A program made the translations under genes and the position numbers. Shown here piece by piece: positions 1 to 6,213 of a DNA stretch of 10,321 nucleotides. This DNA is from Chloroflexaceae bacterium UBA1466 (GTDB lineage: Bacteria; Chloroflexota; Chloroflexia; Chloroflexales; Chloroflexaceae). The stretch covers positions 1 through 10,321 of the forward strand of contig DCSM01000056.1 of assembly GCA_002325605.1 (NCBI GenBank). Reading direction: 5' to 3'. Positions within the stretch are counted from its first letter, which is position 1, and each line of letters opens with the position of its first letter. The notes under the pieces were generated by a model. That model was not told the origin of the DNA. It searched no databases and saw only the letters and a list, made by a program, of their open reading frames with translations.

Positions 1-29
1 AGTATAGCACAGCTTGAAAAAAAATGCAA
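1..29 (-). promoter_or_regulatory. Probable sigma70 promoter reading out of the left edge
   Basis: On the minus strand TTGCAT (24-29) is followed after exactly 17 bases by TATACT (1-6). A TGC directly before the -10 makes it an extended -10 as well. The start site and the gene it serves would lie left of the window, so the target is unknown. The match to consensus is good, but no transcription evidence is available. Confidence 0.5.
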
Positions 30-55
30 CTGGGCTTAGGCTTGCTTCCGTGACT

Positions 56-154
56 CTAACCCAGCCGCCGCTGTTCTCTTAGCCACCGCGCCAGGCTTTT
101 CCGCCGCTCGATTAGCTCGTTAAGCTCTTCTACAAGGAGCTTCTCCCACCGCAT
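56..154 (-). CDS. Possible small ORF, 32 aa, unknown
   Basis: This short minus-strand frame starts with ATG at 154 and ends with TAG at 56-58. The product would begin MRWEKLLVEELNELIERR and is rich in Glu, Arg and Leu with a helical, amphipathic look. An AGGGG tract lies about four bases before the ATG, which is an acceptable though close ribosome binding site, and an in-frame TAG directly precedes the ATG. It sits upstream of the left-edge promoter. I recognise no family. It could be a real micro-protein, a gene remnant or chance, and its shortness keeps confidence low. Confidence 0.2.
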   Translation of the reverse strand: MRWEKLLVEELNELIERRKSLARWLREQRRLG

Positions 155-176
155 CTAGCCCCTTTGCAAGAGGTGT

Positions 177-191
177 AAGATACCAGGCTGG
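177..191 (+). repeat. Left copy of 15-bp inverted repeat AAGATACCAGRCTGG
   Basis: The sequence AAGATACCAGGCTGG matches the reverse complement of 3002-3016 (AAGATACCAGACTGG) at 14 of 15 positions. The two copies face each other across the CHAT unit. No obvious target-site duplication lies outside them and no transposase lies between them. They may be ends of a cassette, regulatory sites, or a short repeat family. Confidence 0.4.
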
Positions 192-258
192 AAGCCCGCG
201 CTACGCCTGTCCCTGAGCAGGCTAGAAGTTCACAAAGCGGATGCTCACTAATTGGGTA

Positions 259-295
259 GACCTTTGCGGTTTTCCCAACCGCAAAGGTCGTTTTT
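259..295 (+). terminator. Intrinsic terminator-like hairpin, plus strand
   Basis: A perfect 13-bp stem (GACCTTTGCGGTT at 259-271 with AACCGCAAAGGTC at 277-289) has a five-base loop and is followed by GTTTTT. This is the classic form for a plus-strand rho-independent terminator. No plus-strand gene is seen upstream in the window, so what it terminates is unclear. On the minus strand it lacks a U-tract and would only act as a stable hairpin. Confidence 0.65.
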
Positions 296-313
296 GAAGG
301 TTGGATAAGCAAG

Positions 314-346
314 AGGCGACTGCGAGCATTCTGCTCGCAGTCGCCT
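314..346 (-). terminator. Strong GC-rich hairpin after the 134-aa gene
   Basis: A perfect 15-bp inverted repeat (314-328 with 332-346, core GGCGACTGCGAGCA) has a three-base loop. It begins 15 bases past the stop of the minus-strand gene at 362. Only a weak U-rich run (TCTTGCTT) follows on the minus strand, so termination or 3'-end protection of the CHAT-unit transcript is inferred from position and stem strength. Confidence 0.5.
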
Positions 347-361
347 TCCAAGGCCTCCAGC

Positions 362-766
362 CTACTTAATTTGCGCTCGGACTTTGGCGGTCAGACGGTC
401 AAGCTCCCGCTTGACAACGATCTGCCACTCTTCGAACTCCTCATCCTTTAGAGCGCCCCCACCGTCGCGCAGCTCCATGGCCAAATCCCAACCTGCCTTG
501 CGGGCAAACTGTTCTAGCTCTTGCTGCCGACTAGGCAACCAGCGGCGCTTGATAAACTGCTGAAAGGCTTGCTCCATACGTTTAGAACCGTCGGGGTTAA
601 GGGCGGGTAACTCAAACCATGCCTCCTGATCCTTGGGGTCAGGCTTGGCGATGTTGGTGAAGTAGATCGCTTGATTGGGGATCGAGTAACGGTAGACTCC
701 TGGCCCCTCATAGTTGCCAGGGTTGGAGGCGATTGCGCCGAGAATCATCCGATCTGAAACGGTCAT
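362..766 (-). CDS. Unknown 134-aa charged protein, partner of CHAT gene
   Basis: I do not recognise this family. The gene begins 12 bp after the stop of the CHAT gene on the same strand, so the two are almost certainly co-transcribed, with the CHAT gene first. The product has an N-terminal part likely to be beta/loop (residues 1-55, with Gly/Pro/Tyr-rich GNYEGPGVYRYSIPNQ), followed by a strongly charged, mostly helical C-terminal half (about 62-134) rich in Arg, Lys and Glu, with a glycine patch DGGGALKDEE near 101-110. There is no signal peptide, membrane segment or recognisable catalytic motif. The ribosome binding site is weak and purine-rich (AGAAAGAAAG), consistent with coupling to the upstream gene. 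Start could also be Met7. Given its place it could be a substrate, regulator or adaptor of the CHAT peptidase, but that is inference. Confidence 0.8.
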   Translation of the reverse strand: MTVSDRMILGAIASNPGNYEGPGVYRYSIPNQAIYFTNIAKPDPKDQEAWFELPALNPDGSKRMEQAFQQFIKRRWLPSRQQELEQFARKAGWDLAMELRDGGGALKDEEFEEWQIVVKRELDRLTAKVRAQIK

Positions 767-778
767 AATGCTTTCTTT

Positions 779-2926
779 CTAGGCTGTAACCGAAACGAGG
801 GGGCGGCTAAAGCGAACCTCACTTGGGCAATAGAGCGCATAGTTAAAGGCTAGGATGTTATGCTCCTCCTTGAGATAGAACCGCCTAAGAGTCCAAAGGA
901 TCTCCCCTACGGTCTGCCCCTGCGCGAGACGCAAGAGGAATTGAAGGCCGATGTCATGCGCCAGCTTCTGCGGGGCTTTGACCTCCGTGCCAATAAACCC
1001 ACGAGCGCCTAACTCTTCGATAAAGAAGGGCATAAAACCGTCGTAGTAGAAGGCATCTTGGGCGGCTCCCTCACAGGCATTAAGGAAGACCAGCGGCTGC
1101 TTGCAAAAGGGGGAACTGCCCAGGAGCAACCGCCGCAAATCTGCCAAGCGGAGATGTTCGCGCCCGCTAAAGGTAAGCGTAGACTCGCTGGCTAAGTCCC
1201 CTTTGCACCCGCTGACCTGCTCCCCGTGGCAGTAGATATAGATCACCGAAGCGTTTGTAGGTTGGGTCAAGGCCTTCTTGACTTCATCAGTTCCCCAGGC
1301 GACGGTGAGGAGGGAGGGAATTTGGCGTAACCGTTCCTCCTGGGCAACGGTAAAGAGCTTCAGGCTAGGGTCATCATTAAAGAGGGCCTGAATGGTCGGC
1401 GGTTCTTCATCCATAATGGGGACAGGATAGCGACCTGGGGGCAGGACATCAATGATGTAACGGTAGCCCCAGAAACCTTCATAATCCAAAGTCTCCGCCG
1501 TGATCTCCCCTACCTTGTCGTAGAGGAGCGACCAAGGGATGATAAACTGTTGGCTCTCAATGATGACTTGAATGGTACTTCCCTGGGGTAGCTCCCGGAG
1601 GTCAGCGGCCAAGCGTTTGAGACCTTGTGGGGCCCTGGGGCCCTGGAAGATCAAGTTCCAAACCTGTTGCCCCGCATCCGCCAGACCAACCAACGCAGGG
1701 CGAGCAATCTCCTCCGCCACCACGGTTGTCTCAATGCTGGCAAAAGGGTAGAAGACCTGGCCGCCTAGCACATGCTTGTGGAAGACCACTTCCTCAAGCT
1801 TCTTGCGTAAGCGCAGAGTCGCATTCTGAATTTCGGCTCCACTGATGGGGAGTTTGTAGGTCTCGCGGATCGTTCCCGCCAGCAAATCGGCCCGGACAAT
1901 CGCTTCAAAAGCCTCATTTTGGGGCTGGATGACGATCTCAACGCGGCGACGTTCGACGTGGGTCGTATCCAAGGGTAGACAGACTGAAGTCTGGGTTTGC
2001 ATGACTGGAACGTGAGGCAGAGGAGGCAAATCGGGCTGGTCGGGCGGGTCATCATCACCGCCCTCGCCCGCCACCACGGGTAGCCAAACGTGCTGCACCG
2101 TAGCCTTAGTTTCAGCCTGAACCACGCTGATGTGCAGCTTATCACGGCAAGGTTTTAAGGCCGTCACCACGAACTCGGCCTCCTGCTTGGTTGCGCCTGG
2201 CGGGGTAAGGATAAGGGTCGCTTCCAGGGGCTTAATCCGCCAGAACTCTGGGTCACCATCTACGGTTATGAGGAAGGCTACTTCCGCCGTTGGGTCGGCA
2301 AAAGCAAAGTCAAAGGGGCGACTATTCTGATTGAGCGCCGGGGCCATTGGCGCACCCACAGCAATCACTAACACATACCGTTGCCCAACCTTCAATGGCT
2401 GATTAGGCTCTAAGCCGTCAAAATGCGTATTGAGATGGGGGGCTGTGGCCTCTAAGACCACTTGCTCATTCGCTGCGCCCAAAGTGCCTTTGTGATCCCC
2501 AAACGCCTTCGTGATCACCCCCTGAATCACACCTTGGGCATCAACGACAACCAAACTGGCTTCGGCCCGAAAACCAGCCGCCGTGGGAGTTTGGCCCCAG
2601 GCCTGAATAAGTTGATCTAAGGCTTCTTGCGCCTCCGCATCGCTGGTGAGATCCTGTGAAAGGGGTGGACAAGCGGTCAGAAACAAGCGCAATTCAGGGA
2701 GATCAGCAAGCGCCAGAGAACCTAAAATGGGGCCGTAAATTAGCCAAAGGGTTTCAAGGTCACGGAGGGTCAAAACGGTATATTCGGCTCCGACTCGAAC
2801 GATGGCGTACCAAGCCGTTGGCTCCGTTTGCGCCTGGAAAGCCTGGAAGACTTCGGCGTAAGTGGTCCGCGGCGTGAATAAGCGGGAAAGGAGCTTGCGC
2901 TCCAAAGTCTGGGGCGAAAGAGGCAT
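779..2926 (-). CDS. CHAT-domain (caspase-like) protein, 715 aa
   Basis: The C-terminal third is a CHAT domain, a clan CD caspase-like peptidase fold. The expected dyad is visible: His567 in IYIYCHGEQ after a beta strand, and Cys618 in LVFLNACEG after the next strand, followed by a typical GARGFIGTEV segment near 654-663. Upstream lies an acidic, proline-rich linker (about 287-307, DDDPPDQPDLPPLPHVP). Residues 165-285 look beta-rich and may be an Ig-like or recognition domain. Residues 20-145 contain two stretches resembling degenerate CBS halves (AWYAIVRVG..YTVLTLRDLETL and SLVVVDAQGVIQGVITK), suggesting ligand sensing; this is a weak pattern match. There is no signal peptide or membrane segment, so it should be cytoplasmic. 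Start choice is supported by GGAG six bases before the ATG. CHAT proteins often act as proteases in bacterial immunity or regulated killing, but substrate and role here are unknown. Confidence 0.88.
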   Translation of the reverse strand: MPLSPQTLERKLLSRLFTPRTTYAEVFQAFQAQTEPTAWYAIVRVGAEYTVLTLRDLETLWLIYGPILGSLALADLPELRLFLTACPPLSQDLTSDAEAQEALDQLIQAWGQTPTAAGFRAEASLVVVDAQGVIQGVITKAFGDHKGTLGAANEQVVLEATAPHLNTHFDGLEPNQPLKVGQRYVLVIAVGAPMAPALNQNSRPFDFAFADPTAEVAFLITVDGDPEFWRIKPLEATLILTPPGATKQEAEFVVTALKPCRDKLHISVVQAETKATVQHVWLPVVAGEGGDDDPPDQPDLPPLPHVPVMQTQTSVCLPLDTTHVERRRVEIVIQPQNEAFEAIVRADLLAGTIRETYKLPISGAEIQNATLRLRKKLEEVVFHKHVLGGQVFYPFASIETTVVAEEIARPALVGLADAGQQVWNLIFQGPRAPQGLKRLAADLRELPQGSTIQVIIESQQFIIPWSLLYDKVGEITAETLDYEGFWGYRYIIDVLPPGRYPVPIMDEEPPTIQALFNDDPSLKLFTVAQEERLRQIPSLLTVAWGTDEVKKALTQPTNASVIYIYCHGEQVSGCKGDLASESTLTFSGREHLRLADLRRLLLGSSPFCKQPLVFLNACEGAAQDAFYYDGFMPFFIEELGARGFIGTEVKAPQKLAHDIGLQFLLRLAQGQTVGEILWTLRRFYLKEEHNILAFNYALYCPSEVRFSRPLVSVTA

Positions 2927-2959
2927 CGAAGACTCCGATCTTTATAGGTGGATGCTCTT

Positions 2960-2965
2960 ATTATA
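2960..2965 (-). promoter_or_regulatory. Putative -10 element of the CHAT unit
   Basis: A perfect TATAAT on the minus strand lies 33 bases before the CHAT start codon, giving an expected leader of about 27 bases that carries the GGAG ribosome binding site. No good -35 hexamer is found at 16-18 bases spacing; that position (about 2982-2989) falls in the left arm of the 2977-3016 dyad, which might mean activator or repressor control. The assignment is tentative. Confidence 0.4.
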
Positions 2966-2976
2966 CGGCCTAAACC

Positions 2977-3017
2977 AAGATACCAGCCCAGCCTTTTGGG
3001 GCCAGTCTGGTATCTTT
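2977..3017. terminator. Inverted repeat between PspC gene and CHAT gene
   Basis: AAGATACCAG (2977-2986) and CTGGTATCTT (3007-3016) form a perfect 10-bp dyad with a 20-base loop. It sits 54 bases beyond the PspC stop on the minus strand and upstream of the CHAT -10. It could end the mltG-pspC operon transcript, but the stem is AT-mixed, the loop long and the U-tract poor. It may equally be an operator for the CHAT promoter. Confidence 0.35.
3002..3016 (-). repeat. Right copy of 15-bp inverted repeat AAGATACCAGRCTGG
   Basis: Read on the minus strand this is AAGATACCAGACTGG, differing at one base from 177-191 on the plus strand. It overlaps the right arm of the local dyad at 2977-3016. With its partner it brackets the CHAT gene and the 134-aa gene. 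Confidence 0.4.
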
Positions 3018-3070
3018 AGGGCTTGTTAGTTGCGGGCGAGTTGAGGGGCGAGAAACCTGGACGCTAAAGC

Positions 3071-3298
3071 CTATTCAACCGCGTCTTTGACCGATTCCAC
3101 AATTGAGCTTAAAACTTCCTCTTCGGGCATCAGGGCCCACAAGATCAGGTAGGCTAGAGGAGTAAAGCCAAAGAAGAGAAGCCCCAGAACAAAGAGGAAA
3201 CGAACGATGGTCACATCAAGCCCCGTATACCGTGCCAGGCCGCCACACACGCCACTGAAGACTCGATCATTCCGTGAACGCGCTAATTTAGCTTGCAT
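3071..3298 (-). CDS. Small PspC-domain membrane protein
   Basis: This 75-aa protein is almost entirely one PspC domain. The diagnostic N-terminal block (L.RS..DRVFSGVCGGLARYTGLD, residues 5-28) is followed by a hydrophobic segment at about 31-56 (VRFLFVLGLLFFGF..LAYLILWALMP), which likely forms one or two membrane spans, and a short acidic tail. Stand-alone PspC proteins in this size range are common and are associated with envelope-stress or membrane functions; the exact role is not known outside the enterobacterial Psp system. It is the last gene of the minus-strand run, 79 bp after the prepilin peptidase. A purine-rich AGGTAAAGGAA precedes the ATG. Confidence 0.9.
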   Translation of the reverse strand: MQAKLARSRNDRVFSGVCGGLARYTGLDVTIVRFLFVLGLLFFGFTPLAYLILWALMPEEEVLSSIVESVKDAVE

Positions 3299-3377
3299 TT
3301 CCTTTACCTTTCAGGTCAAAAGCTAACCAAACACTGAGACGTTGAGGGCTCTAAAAATGTTGCGAGGCAGATGAAAT

Positions 3378-4076
3378 CTACCAGCCATAAAGGATCAGAT
3401 AACCGATTGTTCCTAGACAGAGATAGGTTCCATAAGAGATATATTCGGGCAGGTTCTGGCGGCGCAAGAGATATTTGGCTAGAACAATCACACTGGCCAC
3501 TGCGCCTGCGAGAAGCATTCCATAAGCCAGCGCCAACCCTAGGCGACGCGTGAGGCCCAAGGCTGCTCCCAGGAACATGCCCAGATAGACATCGCCCAGG
3601 CCGAAGGGAGTTGCTTTGCTGGGAAAGAGCAATTGAGCGCCAAAGAAGAGACCTCCAAACCCAAGCCCTACCACCATCAGGCCCAGGAAAGCTTCCCCCA
3701 CCGTGTGTCCTGGGATGAAGTTGCTCACTATGATCGCACAGGTTGCGCCCCCTAAGACAATGAAGAGATAGATTGAACGGTGGAGCCAATCAATTGCTCC
3801 CGTAACAAGGAGAATACTGCTGACTAAGACTAGGTAGAAGAAGAGCGGTGATAAGCCATGACGAGCGTAGAAGGTGGTCAAGATCAAGGCACTAAGGCCT
3901 TCAACTACCGCGTAAGTAGCCCAGTCTGCGATCCCATGCCCAAGCGAGTTATCTTGCCTGGCATGCCCAACCGCAGGAGAGCCATGGTCATGTTCATCTG
4001 TACGAGGGAGCCGTTGAATGATGAGATTAAGGAAGACTCCCAGCCCTAAGCCAAGGATGATCAGAATGAGAACCAT
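3378..4076 (-). CDS. Prepilin peptidase (A24 family), minimal form
   Basis: This polytopic membrane protein of 232 aa carries both aspartates of the A24 aspartyl peptidase family: Asp96 in GAIDWLHRSIY and Asp162 in FGLGDVYLG. These enzymes cleave the leader of type IV prepilins and related pseudopilins on the cytoplasmic side of the membrane. The N-terminus (GLGLGVFLNLIIQRLPR, 9-25) matches the start of the usual A24 N-terminal domain, but the zinc-binding CxxC pairs and most of that domain are missing; a short hydrophilic, His-containing loop (26-52) takes its place. The second motif region has IYL where IPN is usual. About seven hydrophobic segments follow. Its ATG overlaps the aroE stop (TGATG), so the two are translationally coupled. 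N-methyltransferase activity is doubtful; peptidase activity is likely. Confidence 0.88.
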   Translation of the reverse strand: MVLILIILGLGLGVFLNLIIQRLPRTDEHDHGSPAVGHARQDNSLGHGIADWATYAVVEGLSALILTTFYARHGLSPLFFYLVLVSSILLVTGAIDWLHRSIYLFIVLGGATCAIIVSNFIPGHTVGEAFLGLMVVGLGFGGLFFGAQLLFPSKATPFGLGDVYLGMFLGAALGLTRRLGLALAYGMLLAGAVASVIVLAKYLLRRQNLPEYISYGTYLCLGTIGYLILYGW

Positions 4077-4984
4077 CAGGCCGTTCTTTCAGCATCACGC
4101 AAGGCTTGGTCAAGAGCTTGCCGCATCACGGTGATGGGAGCTACTTTACCTGTCCAACGGGTGAAGGCTAAAGCTCCTTGGTGGACTAGCATCCCCCTTC
4201 CATCCAATACCTGCGCTCCGCGACTGGCCCCTTCATGAAGTAAGCGCGTAGGCCGATAGACTAGATCATAGATCAGGATGCCAGGCTTCACTGGAGGGTC
4301 AGCCAAAGGAGTCTCATCAGCCTGCCAGCCGATGGATGTAGCATTGACTAAAAGGGAACTCTCTGCAATTAGAGACCTAAGTTCAGAGTCATCGAGGGTT
4401 GTGGCGATTAGCTGCGGCTCCTGCGAAGGCACTTTGCAAGTTGCTTTAGGTGGTGAATCTTCCCCCGCACCCCACAGATCTAGCAGAAGATCCGCAAGGA
4501 GATCTTCAGCCTTAGCCAGGGTGCGGTTAGCAAGCACCAGTTGAGTAACTCCCGCCATAGCTAGGGTATAAGCTACGGCGCGAGCAGCCCCACTAGCCCC
4601 TAAGATCACTACCTTTTGCCCTGCTGGAACGAATTGACCTTCCTCCTGGAGGGCAGTCAGGAATGCAGGTGCATCGGTATTCGCCCCTACCAAGTCCCCA
4701 TTAGGCAGCTTATAGATTGTATTGACGGCCCCAATTAGGTCAGCTTCAGGCTCTAGGGTATCCAAGAACGAGATCACAGCCGTCTTGTGAGGTAAGGTAA
4801 CATTAGCCCCCAAGACCTTTGGCTCTCGGAGCTGGGCAATCCGCGCAGGTAAGGCCGCAGCCGTAGTTGGCCAAAGCTCATACTTAGCAGCCAAACCTAA
4901 GTGTGCAAAGGCCGCATCCTGCATCCTTGGTGAACAGCTATGACTTACAGGATCACCAATCAAGCCAAGTGAATAGGTTATCAT
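4076..4984 (-). CDS. aroE: Shikimate dehydrogenase (NADP+)
   Basis: The enzyme reduces 3-dehydroshikimate to shikimate in the chorismate pathway, in the cytoplasm. All family motifs are visible: GLIGDPVSHSCSP for shikimate binding (7-19), NVTLPHK with catalytic Lys67 (61-67), GAVNTI (85-90), GANTDAPAF with Asp103 (100-108), the nucleotide-binding GASGAARA (129-136), NRT (153-155), LVNATSIG (212-219) and DGRGMLVHQGALAF (261-274). At 302 aa it is slightly long because of an insert around 170-200, between the second NADP-binding strand region and the NATS motif, which looks hydrophilic and probably surface-exposed. The start follows mltG by four bases, with AGGAAG overlapping the mltG stop as ribosome binding site. 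Its stop overlaps the start of the prepilin peptidase. Confidence 0.97.
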   Translation of the reverse strand: MITYSLGLIGDPVSHSCSPRMQDAAFAHLGLAAKYELWPTTAAALPARIAQLREPKVLGANVTLPHKTAVISFLDTLEPEADLIGAVNTIYKLPNGDLVGANTDAPAFLTALQEEGQFVPAGQKVVILGASGAARAVAYTLAMAGVTQLVLANRTLAKAEDLLADLLLDLWGAGEDSPPKATCKVPSQEPQLIATTLDDSELRSLIAESSLLVNATSIGWQADETPLADPPVKPGILIYDLVYRPTRLLHEGASRGAQVLDGRGMLVHQGALAFTRWTGKVAPITVMRQALDQALRDAERTA

Positions 4985-4988
4985 CTTC

Positions 4989-6068
4989 CTACTTCCTACA
5001 CTTCAGATACTCTGCTTCAAAGGACTGAAACTGCTTAAAGTTAGAGGCAAAGTTATGAGAGCCATCGAGCTTACAGTTCACTACGAAGTAGAGGTAGTTC
5101 TTACTAGCATCTGGCTGCGCCGCACTCCGGAGGGCATCTAGTCCTGGGTTACAGATTGGGCCTGGAGGTAAGCCCGGCCATTTCCGCATGTTATAGGGGT
5201 TCTCTGACTTCAGGTCCTCTAGGGTGATGTCCTTCCGCCACCACGTACCCTCCTCCTCGCTATAGCCAAGGGCATATTGCAAGGTAGGATCAGCTTCCAG
5301 CTTGCCACTCCCCGTCTCCGGAGCGTTCTCAGGCTTTAGTCTATTCCAGAAGACCCCTGCGATCAACGGCATCTCGCTGATTAAGGCACTCTCCCGTTGC
5401 ACAATAGAGGCCATCGTGACTAACTGATGTACATTGACATTCGGAACCTGCACCTTTGTCTCGAAGGTTTTGTACTGTTCATCAAAGCGACTGAGCATAG
5501 TCTCGATGATCGTTTGCAACTTGGCATTCTTGGCGAAACGGTAGCTATCAGGGAAGAGATAGCCTTCTAGGGAAGCACCTGCTGGCAAGTTGGCTAGTAA
5601 GGCGTGCTTGGCGCGGAAAGACGTACTGTTCCGGGCTATGTACATGAAGTCTTCCACCGTCCCAAACCCTGCCTTACTGGTAATGACCGCAATCTCCTCC
5701 AACCGTAGACCTTCAGGGATTGTTACCGCCACTTCCACCGACACAGGGTTGGTCTGGAGTTGAATCATAATCTGGCTCATCGTAAGCGTCGGGGTGAGGA
5801 GATAGTGGCCAGCTTGCAACTTGCTATCTAATTCTTGGGCCCGGGCCAACGCCGTAAAGAGCAACGGCTGACGGATCAGCCCCGCCCCCCTCAACTTGGC
5901 TGCGATCTGGCTAGTACTCTCCCCCTTTTCGACTACGATCTCGACCCCCGCCGCCTTAGCATCCTTACTTACGGGCAGGCGAATCTCCTGGAGAACTAGA
6001 TACCCCAGGAAAGCTATAATTAGGGCAATGAGTGAAAGACCTAACATCAGGGCACGAATATGACGCAT
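4989..6068 (-). CDS. mltG: Endolytic peptidoglycan transglycosylase MltG
   Basis: MltG (YceG-like) cleaves nascent glycan strands and helps set their length. Residues 5-28 form the single N-terminal membrane anchor, with the rest outside the membrane. A LysM-like region (about 40-105) is followed by VTIPEGLRLEEIA (115-127), SLEGYLFPDSYRF (166-178), the catalytic block MASIVQRESA with Glu226 (219-228), VFWNRL (239-244), LEADPTLQYALGY (257-269), GLPPGPICNPGLDALRSA (299-316) and the C-terminal YLYFVV..DGSHNF (325-340). Length (359 aa) is normal. The ATG at 6068 has a GGAGG 12 bases upstream, a long spacing, and that motif sits in a small hairpin. mltG leads the operon with aroE, the prepilin peptidase and probably the PspC gene. 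It was formerly annotated as aminodeoxychorismate lyase; that name is not appropriate. Confidence 0.96.
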   Translation of the reverse strand: MRHIRALMLGLSLIALIIAFLGYLVLQEIRLPVSKDAKAAGVEIVVEKGESTSQIAAKLRGAGLIRQPLLFTALARAQELDSKLQAGHYLLTPTLTMSQIMIQLQTNPVSVEVAVTIPEGLRLEEIAVITSKAGFGTVEDFMYIARNSTSFRAKHALLANLPAGASLEGYLFPDSYRFAKNAKLQTIIETMLSRFDEQYKTFETKVQVPNVNVHQLVTMASIVQRESALISEMPLIAGVFWNRLKPENAPETGSGKLEADPTLQYALGYSEEEGTWWRKDITLEDLKSENPYNMRKWPGLPPGPICNPGLDALRSAAQPDASKNYLYFVVNCKLDGSHNFASNFKQFQSFEAEYLKCRK

Positions 6069-6077
6069 GATTTGGCT

Positions 6078-6091
6078 AATCCTCCAGGATT
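6078..6091 (-). promoter_or_regulatory. Hairpin overlapping the mltG ribosome binding site
   Basis: AATCC and GGATT flank a four-base loop, and the only good Shine-Dalgarno of mltG (minus-strand GGAGG, 6081-6085) lies within loop and stem. The motif is 12 bases from the ATG. The stem is just 5 bp, so a regulatory effect is a guess. Confidence 0.25.
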
Positions 6092-6184
6092 CAGTGTGAA
6101 AGCGTTTGCTCTTAGCTTGCCCCCAGCTAAAACTGAGGGTTTGGGCAACGCAGCCCAGGCTCCAGAGCCTTACGATGGCTGCCT

Positions 6185-6193
6185 ATTATAGCA
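6185..6193 (-). promoter_or_regulatory. Extended -10 promoter of the mltG operon
   Basis: The minus strand carries TGCTATAAT, a perfect extended -10 element, just past the end of the glycosyltransferase gene. No good -35 is seen, as is usual for extended -10 promoters. A start near 6178 would give mltG a leader of about 110 bases containing several small potential hairpins (for example AGGCT/AGCCT at 6157-6170). This separates the mltG operon from the glycosyltransferase transcript. Confidence 0.55.
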
Positions 6194-6213
6194 GAAAAGT
6201 GCAAGGCCTTTGG

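Larger units (their letters stand above)
1..361. other. Intergenic region left of the CHAT unit
   Basis: No convincing long coding region is present. The stretch holds a sigma70-type promoter at the very left edge pointing out of the window, a doubtful 32-codon minus-strand ORF (56-154), one arm of an inverted repeat (177-191) and two strong hairpins (259-289 and 314-346). A 73-codon minus-strand open frame at 130-351 runs through both hairpins and looks non-coding. The first bases could be the last codons of a plus-strand gene, but all three plus frames hit a stop within 39 bases. Confidence 0.6.

Noticed and set aside
130..351. A 73-codon minus-strand open frame
   Set aside because: It spans both perfect hairpins, lacks a family signature and has Cys/Ser-rich random-looking composition.
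177..3016. Insertion sequence
   Set aside because: The inverted repeats are short, no transposase gene lies between them and no target duplication is visible; kept only as a possible cassette boundary.
3316..3789. A 157-codon minus-strand frame overlapping the prepilin peptidase
   Set aside because: It is a shifted frame of a gene with both catalytic motifs; its product is Ser/Pro/Arg-rich without motifs.
6069..6178. Riboswitch in the mltG leader
   Set aside because: Small stems are present, but no known aptamer core could be recognised.
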